Shown one piece after another: positions 1 through 11,077 of a DNA stretch of 64,000 nt. Position 1 is the first letter of the stretch. Each line of letters begins with the position of its first letter. The notes under the pieces are model-generated. The model was not told where the DNA came from and ran no database searches. It worked only from the letters and a program-made list of their open reading frames with translations. Source of the DNA: Silurus meridionalis (Eukaryota; Chordata; Actinopteri; Siluriformes; Siluridae); contig NC_060885.1 in NCBI RefSeq assembly GCF_014805685.1, positions 32,842,132-32,906,131 on the forward strand, written 5' to 3'. Made by a program: the position numbers and the translations under genes.

Positions 1-2300
1 AATGTCAGCAAATCAGTATGACAACAATCCATGTTCGAAACCATATCTCAAACTGCACATCACAACATTTTCTATTTAAAATTAAACAAATTCTGATGCT
101 CAAATAGTATTAATAGTCAGCTACTGTGTTCTGTAAAATGCTTTTACAAAACAATAGCGCAAAATACAACTGAATACATGATTACATTATTTTTAGTGGA
201 ACAAAAAGCTCTCCTTAAGCGTTTCTTATGGGTTCCTGATGGTCCTAAATGTGACTATTTCATCTGTTGAATTGTTTTTAGGTGTTTTGACAGCAGTGTG
301 TTGCTGTACCATAGTAAAAAAGTCACAAGATTAAATCCCTGCTTGGTATTACAAATAAATGACTAAACACTTGGCAGTTTTAGTAACTGATGCTTGTTGA
401 ATAAGACATGTCCTTGGCTGGTGACTTCACAAAGGCTCTCGTAGCAACAGAAGTTCTTTGTATGCGAGGCTGTCAGCGGTTTCTGAAATTTAGACGAAAA
501 AATAAAACTGCAACCTCTACAGCACTCGACAGTTTTCGAAGGCCTACAACACACCTACTGATCATCATTCATCCCAGACCTGTAGCCTAGCGCACATCAG
601 CCCTCCGTATGCGTCAACGCTACATCACACGTGGGCTCAAGAACGTGGGTTAACAATGGACGCTGAAAAAAAATGCTGCGTTTGATACACGTCTAAACCC
701 GGCCTAAAAACAGATTCAGAAAAGTGACTGGTGTTGCCCTTCAATGATTCATCAATTCAGTGATCCAATGATCCTGAAACGTATTGCCCAGTGCAGAGAC
801 CTACAAATCTGTTAAAAAAGAAAAGTCGATGGAGCGCAAAGACAAGATAGCAGACTAGGGCAAAGACTGAGGACATGCTTCTAGCAATGACAAGCAGTTT
901 TTTCAGGAATGCTTTATTTTTTACATTTGGAAAGTTTTCAATAGCGCATTAACAGTTGAATATGTTTTTTCTTTCAATCCTTCTATCCTACTATTAAATA
1001 ATAGGAAATTTGTAATAATTAATAGTGAACCTACAGTGGATGAGTAACTTCTCATCCAGTCCACCAACAAACCACTGAAAATGCTAAATAACATTACTTG
1101 ATATAATAAAGCATGCTGCCACAGGACCTGTGTGCTGAACCCATTTTTTTAAAGGTGTGCAGCTTGTCCATCAGAGAGTTTAGGAATATATGGTGTCTTT
1201 TTTCATCTGCATGGAGCAGTCAGACGTGTGGACGTGAATGAGGGAGTGAGTGAGTGAGTGCAGAAAGCCTGAACACAATGTCTATAATCAGAGCATTGAA
1301 GTGCTCTGGCTTGAGCTATTAATTTTACAAGTGGATCTGCATGATAATGCAGAAAGTGTGTTTTTTTTTTTGGGAGCAAACACTCTATGAGGGTCTCGAA
1401 CGTACGAGACAATCAAGTCACGAGTGGGATCGTTTTTTATCGTTACATTTGATACGGATCACCTTTACGACGCTTGTCTCTGAACGCACAAACGATAGCA
1501 TTCCCAGCTCGTATGGTGTGCTTTTAATCCGAGGAATTCTACACTACCTTCTGTTGTTGTCAGGTGGAAGAACGTGCCGGAAACCGAAGTGCAATTCACG
1601 AAGGGTTTTAATGGAGAACAAAAGGGCAATGGCAGAAAACGGCAAACCAGAACAAAACTCCAGGTCTTACTAGACCTGGTGAAAGCTATGACTAGATAGT
1701 TTCGAGAACTAAACAAAGTCCCGTAAACCAAGAGAAACCAAACCAGGAACGTAGCGTCTGAAACTTGGGTAGTCCAACAATGTTCGTCAGCCTAACTGTA
1801 GCTGAGCTGGTGGGGGAACGGAGGTTATATTGCGTGGAGGCTGATGAGTGCCAGGTGTAGATGATTAGTAGGTAGGAGAGCTGCTTGGAGTGATAGGTGG
1901 GTTAGGTGAAGGTGTGGCTGGTGGATCCCCGACAGTTGTGCATTCAATGTCGCCAGTCACTTTATGTGTTTGCAATCTGGTCTCACTCTGTGTTCTATGT
2001 AAATAGATAAAACGTGACTGATTAGTTTCAACCTCATCATCTCGTGCTGATTTGTTCCAGCAATTTGCGATAACTATTTGTATTTTATTACTGGAAGAGA
2101 TATCGTTGCTTTTTTTTCACCATTTATAAAACTACTACTATATGACAATTCAATTGTCACTAACCGTAAAGTGTACATTATAAATTATCGCTTTTTTAGC
2201 CTCACTGATATTTTACAAATTCAAGGACAACCAGAAACTACATATGAAATATGTACAAACAGAACCAATGACTTTTCTTTGGGTTAATAAATTGAACAAT
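1..2300. other. Intronic stretch, no gene seen
   Basis: AT-rich; small frames have no family resemblance. A few GAGT units lie at 1243-1260. Nothing else recognised. Confidence 0.6.
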
Positions 2301-3050
2301 TGGTGCATAAGGTTTAAAAGACTTTATTTATTGTTGGTTGAAGGTTTTTTTTGACTTCCTAGTCAGAGTCTAGCGTCCTATTCAAAGTGCTTTTCCATGT
2401 AATGTGTCTTGTGCAGGAGGTCAAGCACTTCAGACTTACAAGCAGTTTCAAAATGTCTTCGACCTTGACAACTGTAATTTTTGGAAAGAATTTACTCGAT
2501 AAACAAAGCTGTTGACTGAAACCTTTTTGTGAAAATAGAAAACGTGGCATTAAAGACTTTGAGCCGAAACCCTGTGAAGGTTCAGAAAGACGGTTGTTTG
2601 ATACTGATTTACTTTTTTCTTAAATAAATATTCATTAGCATTCAGAACAGGTTACAAACAAAAGGCTATGAAGTGGCAATGTTCAGTGATATTAGGTTTA
2701 CTCGGATATCTACTATATTCTAGCTACTATTTTCATGTTTGCCTTTTACACACAACAAAATTCAACAAAAATGAACTGAATACATCTCTCTACCTTAGTA
2801 AAAACATTTTTACAATGAATTAATACTAAAACAGTGTCAAACATGACACATACAATTATTTTAGCCCAACTTTAGTAAACAAAAACAGTTTTTCCAGGTG
2901 TTTAAGTAACTAATCTGCCGCAAGTTATTCCATTTTAAGATTGATTAATGTGTTTTAATTACTACAACTACTACTACTACTAATAATAATAATAATAATG
3001 AAATCCAAGTCAGTCTTTAAGCAACTCTGGTCACAGACGAATCAAAATAT
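2301..3050. repeat. 750-bp tandem duplication, copy 1
   Basis: The segment tggtgcataaggtttaaaag to cacagacgaatcaaaatat is followed head-to-tail by a copy at 3051-3800 with no difference that I can see. It includes a CTA/AAT microsatellite (2961-2999). A 63-codon minus frame occurs in both copies but resembles nothing. Confidence 0.95.
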
Positions 3051-3800
3051 TGGTGCATAAGGTTTAAAAGACTTTATTTATTGTTGGTTGAAGGTTTTTT
3101 TTGACTTCCTAGTCAGAGTCTAGCGTCCTATTCAAAGTGCTTTTCCATGTAATGTGTCTTGTGCAGGAGGTCAAGCACTTCAGACTTACAAGCAGTTTCA
3201 AAATGTCTTCGACCTTGACAACTGTAATTTTTGGAAAGAATTTACTCGATAAACAAAGCTGTTGACTGAAACCTTTTTGTGAAAATAGAAAACGTGGCAT
3301 TAAAGACTTTGAGCCGAAACCCTGTGAAGGTTCAGAAAGACGGTTGTTTGATACTGATTTACTTTTTTCTTAAATAAATATTCATTAGCATTCAGAACAG
3401 GTTACAAACAAAAGGCTATGAAGTGGCAATGTTCAGTGATATTAGGTTTACTCGGATATCTACTATATTCTAGCTACTATTTTCATGTTTGCCTTTTACA
3501 CACAACAAAATTCAACAAAAATGAACTGAATACATCTCTCTACCTTAGTAAAAACATTTTTACAATGAATTAATACTAAAACAGTGTCAAACATGACACA
3601 TACAATTATTTTAGCCCAACTTTAGTAAACAAAAACAGTTTTTCCAGGTGTTTAAGTAACTAATCTGCCGCAAGTTATTCCATTTTAAGATTGATTAATG
3701 TGTTTTAATTACTACAACTACTACTACTACTAATAATAATAATAATAATGAAATCCAAGTCAGTCTTTAAGCAACTCTGGTCACAGACGAATCAAAATAT
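3051..3800. repeat. 750-bp tandem duplication, copy 2
   Basis: This is identical by eye to 2301-3050, including the homopolymers and the microsatellite at 3711-3749. Right after it, 3801-3840 repeats the first about 40 bases of the unit with several changes (ctgcataaggtttaaaataa, then ttatttattgttggtta). That is a short ancestral direct repeat which may have primed the duplication by unequal exchange. Confidence 0.95.
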
Positions 3801-3840
3801 TTCTGCATAAGGTTTAAAATAAGTTATTTATTGTTGGTTA

Positions 3841-4810
3841 ATTTACTTTTATTCTTAAGTTCTGAAAATCTGCTTTGAGACAATGTCCATTGTGAAAAGT
3901 GCTAAAGAAATAAACTTAATTAGACACTGAACTTCTGACTGGAAGATTATCTTGAGCAACCATTATTTGCTCAGTTATATAAATAGAACTGTTTAAAAGT
4001 CACTCTGGATGAGGGCATCTACCAAATGAGGAACAAAAATCCAAATCCAGCATAAAATATGATGCAATTTTTACTACTTGGAAAGACAGAGTTTCAGATT
4101 TAAATGGCGAATACAAAAAATGCTATACAATTGGCAGAAACATCACTAGACATCATGGCTGTGATATATAAGAAGAATCCTGGTGCCTGTTGGTGTATCC
4201 TCTACCTGAATACAAAACAAACAAGCAATGCGTAATTTATCCTAAATTAATGAGCGGCATCCTAATGAAATCATAACATTAGGTTAAATCTAGCAGCAGG
4301 GTGTCGAGGAAGCACTTTACCTGCCATTCTACAGAAAATACAGCATCATCAAAGCTCTCTTCATCCTAACTGTATACATTCACAATATTGATGATCGGCG
4401 ATAAAGCCAATGAGCTACGTATACAGTCAACTAATAAACCGCTGCATGGAAATCGTTTATTTTACTGACTACTAAACCTTACGTGTTGCTCTGGAAAAAT
4501 TTATATATTTGCAGTAACTATCTTTTAAAGCGAGCCCCGTGAGCTTTACTTAACAGGCAGCTTACGTTGAACTGCTGTCAAGTAGGTCACGTAGATTATC
4601 TAAAATATGAGCTCAGGGTGTCGTCTATTACCAGGGCAGGTTTTTAACCTGAGTAAAACTGCCTTGAAGTCATCTGCGAGGACTCTATATTCCTGCAGGT
4701 ACAAGTACAGGAGAGGGAAATACTCGTGTCTTTCTTGCAGAATTTCATGCGAAAAGAAAATAAAATGATTTGATTCTACAAGCCTACAATTAACAATAAA
4801 AATTTGAGCA
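3841..4810. other. Intronic stretch with one old repeat relic
   Basis: 3993-4028 (cactctggatgagggcatct) is a remnant of the common teleost repeat. The rest is unassigned. Confidence 0.6.
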
Positions 4811-4825
4811 TTAGCTAGGATTTCA

Positions 4826-5008
4826 GCGAAGGTTCCCTGGTGGTCTAGTGGTTAGCATGCGGCGCTCTCAATGCCTTAGTGCCAGTCCCAAGCCCGGATA
4901 AATGGGGAGGGTTGCGTTAGGAAGGGCATCCAGCGTATAAACGTGCCAAATCAAACATGCGGATGGTTTGCTGTGGCGCCCCCTAATGGGAGAAGCCGAA
5001 AGAAAGTT
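4826..5008 (+). mobile_element. tRNA-Glu-derived SINE lacking the B box, with target-site duplication
   Basis: The head tccctggtggtctagtggtt is nearly tRNA-Glu (A box). The sequence then jumps from gcggcgctctcaatgcc to the body (ttagtgccagtcccaagccc), missing the tRNA anticodon arm and B box seen in the 26.4-kb copy. The tail is caaatcaaacatgcgg and gtggcgccccctaatggg. Flanking 15-bp copies of ttagctaggatttca at 4811-4825 and 5009-5023 are target-site duplications from LINE-type insertion. Confidence 0.92.
4976..4989 (-). promoter_or_regulatory. CTCF-like motif in the SINE tail
   Basis: gcgccccctaatgg agrees with the inverse of the CTCF core CCASYAGRKGGCRS at 13 of 14 positions. The second SINE has the weaker gcgccccctaacgg at 26419-26432 (minus strand). 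This is motif resemblance only. Confidence 0.35.
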
Positions 5009-5023
5009 TTAGCTAGGATTTCA

Positions 5024-7690
5024 CCAAAAGGGCTATGGAGTATAAAGTATGGAGCAAATTCCAGAAAAATAAACAGATATCAGATATTTCAAAGCTTAAA
5101 CCTTCAAACTAATAACACTAATTCTTCACAACGGAGTCATACTGTATAGCTCGCATTGCATTCCTGATCTTCAGGCACAAATTTGCCGTCTTCACTACTC
5201 CTGTGTTGGATTTCTCCACAATCTGGTGTTGAATGTCACTGGAAAATAGGGTGTGTGAAAAGAAGCTCTTGCTTTTCTCTTTCCTCTCGTATCTGCTTTT
5301 AGGAGCTAGCAGCCAAATGGGACCATTATTATGCTTCAAATTCTTCTGCATACCAGTGTTTACTTTGCATAGGAATATCAAAAATGTAGCAGCAATCAAC
5401 AAATTAAAGGATAATAACTAAAAATTTAGCAACCAACAAAATCACAATTTTGTTTTAGCACAAATTACGTGTGTGACATGACATTACACTACACAATGTG
5501 CACAGTCAGTGGATGAATGTATATTGTGTAAATATAAATACTATATTTACATATTGCATTTGTAGGGTGACTTGACTACAAATTTAGAAAATCAAATCCA
5601 TTAGGATTCATTTTTGTAGCTTTTAAACACATTTGCAACCAAAGTAATGCAAATTCATCTCTTTTCTCGAATGTGCTCAAGTCTCTTGGTTCTACATTTG
5701 CTACATTTATGTATTATCACGTGCGCCCTGGGCACAATATCCAAACAAAATGCTCCTGCAGTACACAGAAATGGCCCATAATCCATCTGTGTCATAAATA
5801 TGCCCTTATTAGTGCAATGCAAGACGAACAATCTTGTTACAAATATAAAAAAAAAAAAACAACAACAGCACAAATGTGAATTTCGAAACATGGACCCGTT
5901 ATTGATTGCGGTAATGCTTTAGAGTGAGCGAATTCAACCTGCCCCTGTAAATCCTGTTTTGCATGTAAAGCCTCAGAGTGGCAGGGTAAAAATGCATTTT
6001 GTGGGAGGAAAAAGATTGAACTCCCTGGAGGCTTGTGCCATCGCTCCTAGCCGCTTTCCTCAGCCAAGGAAGTGAGCTGTATCGACAAGGCAGCCCATGC
6101 ATAGCAGAGGTAATGAGCACTTTCAAACAATGGGAATTAATTCCACAGCTGAGAAGAAAAAATAAAGCCCTTATCAATGCTGGGTAATAAATGTACAAAA
6201 GAGAGAATGGAGGTGAATTCACAGCTGATGAAGCTCAGGTCTAAGAGATATTTATAATGGTCACGATACCATCTGAAGACCTGGCAAACCCAAAGAAGAG
6301 TAATGTGTACTTTTTCCAAAGTGGGGAAATGAATCCTTTTACAAATCACTTGTTTAAGGTAGAATCTAGAGTGCACATGCTCAGGGTTTCACAGTTATCA
6401 TGATTGGAGGAGAAAACATACAAACTCTCATGAATGTTTTTAATGTGATGGGCTTCAGCAGGAAAGCAAGGTTTATCTTAAGTTGTAATCTAGCGTAGCA
6501 GTGTAGATTTATTCATCGATTGAGACTCAAAGCACTTTTGTACGTCGCTTTGAACACGGACGTCTGCCAAATATCTCAAATGTAAATGTAAGTTTAGCCC
6601 TAATTAGTAAAACAGTTGTGACGATGACATGGGAAAACTCCATAGATATGAGAGGAACCTTGAGAAGAACCAGCCTCATCTGGGTTACACCAAATATCTA
6701 TTTATTTTGGAGGATTTTTGAGTTATAACTCAGATGCAGAGGATCAATTTTAGGAACTGATAAACCTTAATATGGACTTAATAACTTAAGGTTTCAAAAA
6801 AGGATTTGAAGGTTTGCAATCTAGATCTTGACTATCTCTTGGCCAGTCCTGGTCTTAAACTTGAGAATGGGAATTATAAAAGGATCCTATGCAAAAGGTG
6901 AAATGTTAATAGGTCTGCATTTGAACTGAAATTGTTTACGGGGTGGTCATGTCTATCTGTTTATTACCATGCCGCTCTCATTATCGAGAACTCTCATTCT
7001 TAGCATTGATACTGGTGCACTGTATATAAAGCTGTGCAACGTACGTTCCATGATGAGCTAAAGAGCCCACACAGCAACCCCCTAATGTTGAATTTGTTCA
7101 TGCTGTCGACTCATTTCAGAACAACTGGCCTTATATAAACACTGTAGGTGTAAATCCAAGGCTGGGGTTTGCTGTGTGGGCTACGGGCTCATTGTATAAC
7201 CGCGAAACGTTCCATTTGTTTATTTTGCTTTGTTTCACGGTGTTTTGTTTTCACTGCATGAGCTCATATTTATCACCGATCACAGTACGAGCAGATTTAT
7301 CGCAGATCAGTAAGTAACACAGACAAGTTATGACTTGTGGCGCAGTCAATACCACTTGCACTTTAAAAATTATTGGGGATTTTTGGAGGGGTGTGTGAGC
7401 CAGGTGCATTTTTTCACCTCAATCTGTTATTTCATGCACAAGTAGGTAATTCAAATGTCTGGAGTTGATTGTTGGAATAGTTGTTACTACTACTTCTCGA
7501 TGACTAGAGAAGTGCCCATGTCTGTAAAACAGACCAAGACAGAAACACAGGCACAATGTGTTTGTCAGAACAGACAGTTGCTTTCATTGTTGAGAAAAGA
7601 GTGTGTCTGAGAGCTTTTCCACTCCATGGAATGTGGACAACTTTTCAACTATTGAACCGTTGTTTGCTTCAGTGGTTATGAAGAATATAG
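5024..7690. other. Intronic stretch, mostly unassigned
   Basis: Apart from the repeat relics at 6537-6730 no element or exon is visible. Frames of up to 107 codons lack any conserved motif. Confidence 0.55.
6610..6730 (-). repeat. Teleost repeat (ggttcctctcaaggtttctt type), minus copy
   Basis: gaggaaccttgagaagaacc and cctcatctgggttacaccaa are the complement of the 33.7-kb repeat. Degraded. Confidence 0.55.
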
Positions 7691-7695
7691 AATCT

Positions 7696-7728
7696 ATCAT
7701 CCATCCATCCGTCCATCCATCCGTCCAT
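7696..7728. repeat. (ATCC)n microsatellite
   Basis: About eight units with two GTCC variants. Confidence 0.9.
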
Positions 7729-7943
7729 TTATTTAGTTCAACATAGCCTTTAAACACAAAGCGATGCCAATATTAAAATTAACACTAACACTACTACAAC
7801 CACACAAAATTCCCTTCAACCCAAAGCAGGTTCATCCAGTGTTTCTAGAACATTTCTGCAATAACCCTGGAAGTAATGTGAAATATCAGATCAGCCAACA
7901 TCATTTAACATCCAATAGTGATCTTGTATGACGGGGGAATAAA

Positions 7944-8155
7944 GAGACCTGGGGTGCAGTCAGCGTTCCAATTTATCCCAAATTTGTTAATTAATATTGA
8001 GGATAGAGTTTAATAGCATGAGATCTTCCACTCCAACCCATTTAAAGCAGATCTTGAAGAAGCTGGCTTTTCATGCAGTGCGCCTCCAAAACAGTTTCGA
8101 TGAAGAGGTACATACGGCTGGAAAAGACAGGTGTCCCAATACTTTTAGATTAGAT
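7944..8155 (-). mobile_element. Tc1/mariner-derived short repeat (family 1), copy E
   Basis: This is a minus-strand fragment from ctggggtgcagtcagcgttc to gacaggtgtcccaatacttt. Much of the middle is deleted. The 67-codon plus frame here is antisense to the relic and not a gene. Confidence 0.7.
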
Positions 8156-8344
8156 TTGCAAATGTTGTGTTTTAACATTTTTTGGAATTTGGTTTTGTAG
8201 TATCTCACTATGATTTGCAACTAATCTATATTTTGTTAACTATTAATTGGGAATGCTACCATTTTAACTCACAAGACAGGGTAAACTATGAGAAATATAC
8301 AGTAGGTTGCATGTTATAAGAATTGCATGAAAATTGCAATAAAA

Positions 8345-8347
<3 letters not shown>

Positions 8348-8380
<33 letters not shown>

Positions 8381-8381
8381 A
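8348..8381. repeat. (CAA)n microsatellite
   Basis: About 11 CAA units between A-rich runs. Confidence 0.95.
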
Positions 8382-10990
8382 TAAGCGAAAAAAAAAAAAG
8401 GGGTTTATCGCCAGTTACAAACCATTTCTGAAAACATAAATAGATAAAGTACGTTAAGACGTTGCGAAAAAACTATTACAAGCAGATAAGAGAATGATTA
8501 ACCTTGACATGGTTCAATGAAAGGAAAAAAACGTGAAGAAAGCTGGTGGTGGATAATGTATGGTTCTCATCTGGGCATCAAGCTGGAGTAGTGTATCGGC
8601 TTGGCCATGTGCGGCTGCCAGAGGAAGTGCCTCAGTTATCTTTATTAATCGTCTGACAGCAGATTGCAGCAGGTGGATGAATGATGAAGTAAATAGAAGC
8701 CTCTTAACTAATCCAGTTCAAATTTCTCGAAAATGTTGAACGGTGCATTTCCTTACTGCACAAAATCTAAAGTACCAAACCAAATACTAACAGATCAAAT
8801 CGACCTTGCAATCTACCAAATGCAGATATTCTTTGCCCTATTTTCTTTTCTTTTTTGCATTTTTTAAAAATATTTCCCTCCACATAACCACACTGCTCTT
8901 TAAGTTTAATGGAAAGTGCATGTGTATTGACTGGAGGAGGTAAAAATGTAAGAAAAGTCCAACAGGGTGAAAAAATTATTCAATCATCTCAAGTTACTGG
9001 AAATAATGAGAAATGGCAAACACATGATTGTGGACTGATGATGAGGTGAAGGTTATACTTGGACCATAATACAATCTCTAATCATAGTGTGGTTTGTATT
9101 ACAGTTTCTGTACTGGGCATATCATGGGCATGATGAATGAACGGTGTAATAATGAAACGAAGCAAAATGATGCTGCGAACACTTCAAATTAAAAACTACA
9201 CACTTTCCCAACATGTTCATGACACACAAAACATCTATTAACATGCAAATATTGTTTTTTCAACCTTTCTACTTGGAAACAATAACAATAAGCCTGAAAT
9301 GCTTTTTTTCTGCAAATGGAAGCAACTCAAAAAATAAATCGTTTTCAGAAATTTCTGTACAGATGTGAACGCTGCCTGAATCCTTTCATTCAATCATTAA
9401 AATAATTCATAGGAATGCAAAACAATCCCAACCTTGAAGATCCTTGTTACAAGCCTGGTGATGATCAGCAGGGATTGTCTGGTGCATGGTGAGGTTATGC
9501 AGAATCCAAGAGGAAGCAATTAAGGCAATAATATTGGTCTTTTGTTGATCTGTAATGCGTCAGATTTTGTGTAGAAAATGAAATAAATGAATAGTTAAAA
9601 ATTCAACTTTACATTTTTTTCCTCAGAATTGTGCCTCAATCATATAATAGACAGAGATGATGCAGAATTCTGAGAACGACTCCTGTAGACTTACACAAGT
9701 TCAAGCAAAACTGGATAAATACATACTCGACCAATTGACCAAATCAGTGCCACTTTCTAACACTGTATTTTGCACAAAACCGTGTTTCCAAGCTCTCAGA
9801 CCCTCCAACTAGGCATCAATAGCTGGGTTGCCATTTGACCTGGAGCACCTCTAAACTCCAAATATGCAGTAGCTTACTATTTAAATGAATTCTATTGAAG
9901 GGTAAGAAATGGGAATGATTTATGCAAAAGTTCATTAGTTTAAGTAGCGACGCTGAGGGTCACAGAAAGGCTCGTCCCAGCTGGGAGCGAACCATGAGCT
10001 CTCAGGTCACGGGAACAAAATCACTTCCTCTTCCTACTCAAATGATGCAGCATAATCAGTCCACCGAGACCTCCTTGGAAAGTTAAGAGGTGAGCAAGTC
10101 CTCTTTTTGTGCTGGCCGGTGTTTGCACTTTGTGAAGAGATATTCATGGTGTGTAAAACAGTTCCACCAAAGTAATTAAACGCTCCATTAAGTCCATACA
10201 AATGACAGTGCATAAAAGAGGGAATCTTTTTTTTTTTTCTCTCTTTTTTTTGATGAAAGGAGTCGAAGAAACAGTGCGAGGATATCAATTGTGTCACTGC
10301 TGGACGTTTTCAAGACTTCAGCTATTTTAGGCGTAGAGCTGTTTCAGAGCTAAACTGAAGGAACCTTGGCTTCCATTCACACAGCTCATACATAAAGCAC
10401 TCTTCCTTTCGCGAAAGAGTTTTCAGGCCATAACTCAGGTAAATCACCGCTTATTCCTTGTGTTAGCGAGGATTGAGTGCTATGACAAGCCAGCAATCCC
10501 CCACTCAGGAGAGACAGCAGATCTGGGCAGGAGAGATACAGCCCACATTCTGCATCATCAGCACTCAGTGGGTTGTATGTCAGCTTTTTTTTTTTTTTTT
10601 TTGGAAGAAAAAAAATATATTCCAACCTGACAAAAAAGTATACTGTGTAAGTATACAGTGCCATGATGCATGTAACATCTGTGTGAACACTAGACTGCAA
10701 AACTGTTCATCTCCACTGCAACCAATAATGAACTTTATATAAATAATCTTTTGGACAATAATCACTTATGCAAGATCTTTGTGTCCCACAGTCACCACAT
10801 GATTTTTCATGATATGTAATTAAATTTTTTCAAATACAAACAAATATCATGGTTACAAAGATCCTTCGGTGTTCATTCGTTGACATAAAATAGGGCACAA
10901 TGAGGAGATGTATTACTAATGTGTAGTTACTGCTCAAGATCCAAATCAGTGTACAAAATATCTAAATCTGTTACAAATGTCAGCTACTGT
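8382..10990. other. Intronic stretch, no gene seen
   Basis: Contains poly-T/poly-A runs near 10230 and 10586 that produce lysine/phenylalanine-rich chance frames. Nothing recognised. Confidence 0.55.
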
Positions 10991-10991
10991 G

Positions 10992-11077
<86 letters not shown>
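10992..11077. repeat. (GATA)n microsatellite
   Basis: About 21 uninterrupted GATA units. Likely highly variable. Confidence 0.98.

Noticed and set aside
2359..2550. Duplicated 63-codon minus-strand gene (also 3109-3300)
   Set aside because: The frame is identical only because the whole 750-bp unit is duplicated; no motif, and no difference pattern that would show selection.
4833..4875. tRNA-Glu gene
   Set aside because: The A-box region is tRNA-Glu-like, but the anticodon arm and B box are missing and it is continuous with a SINE body flanked by target-site duplications.
10992..11077. CRISPR-like array
   Set aside because: The repeats are plain GATA units without spacers. No array of repeats with unique spacers exists in the window.
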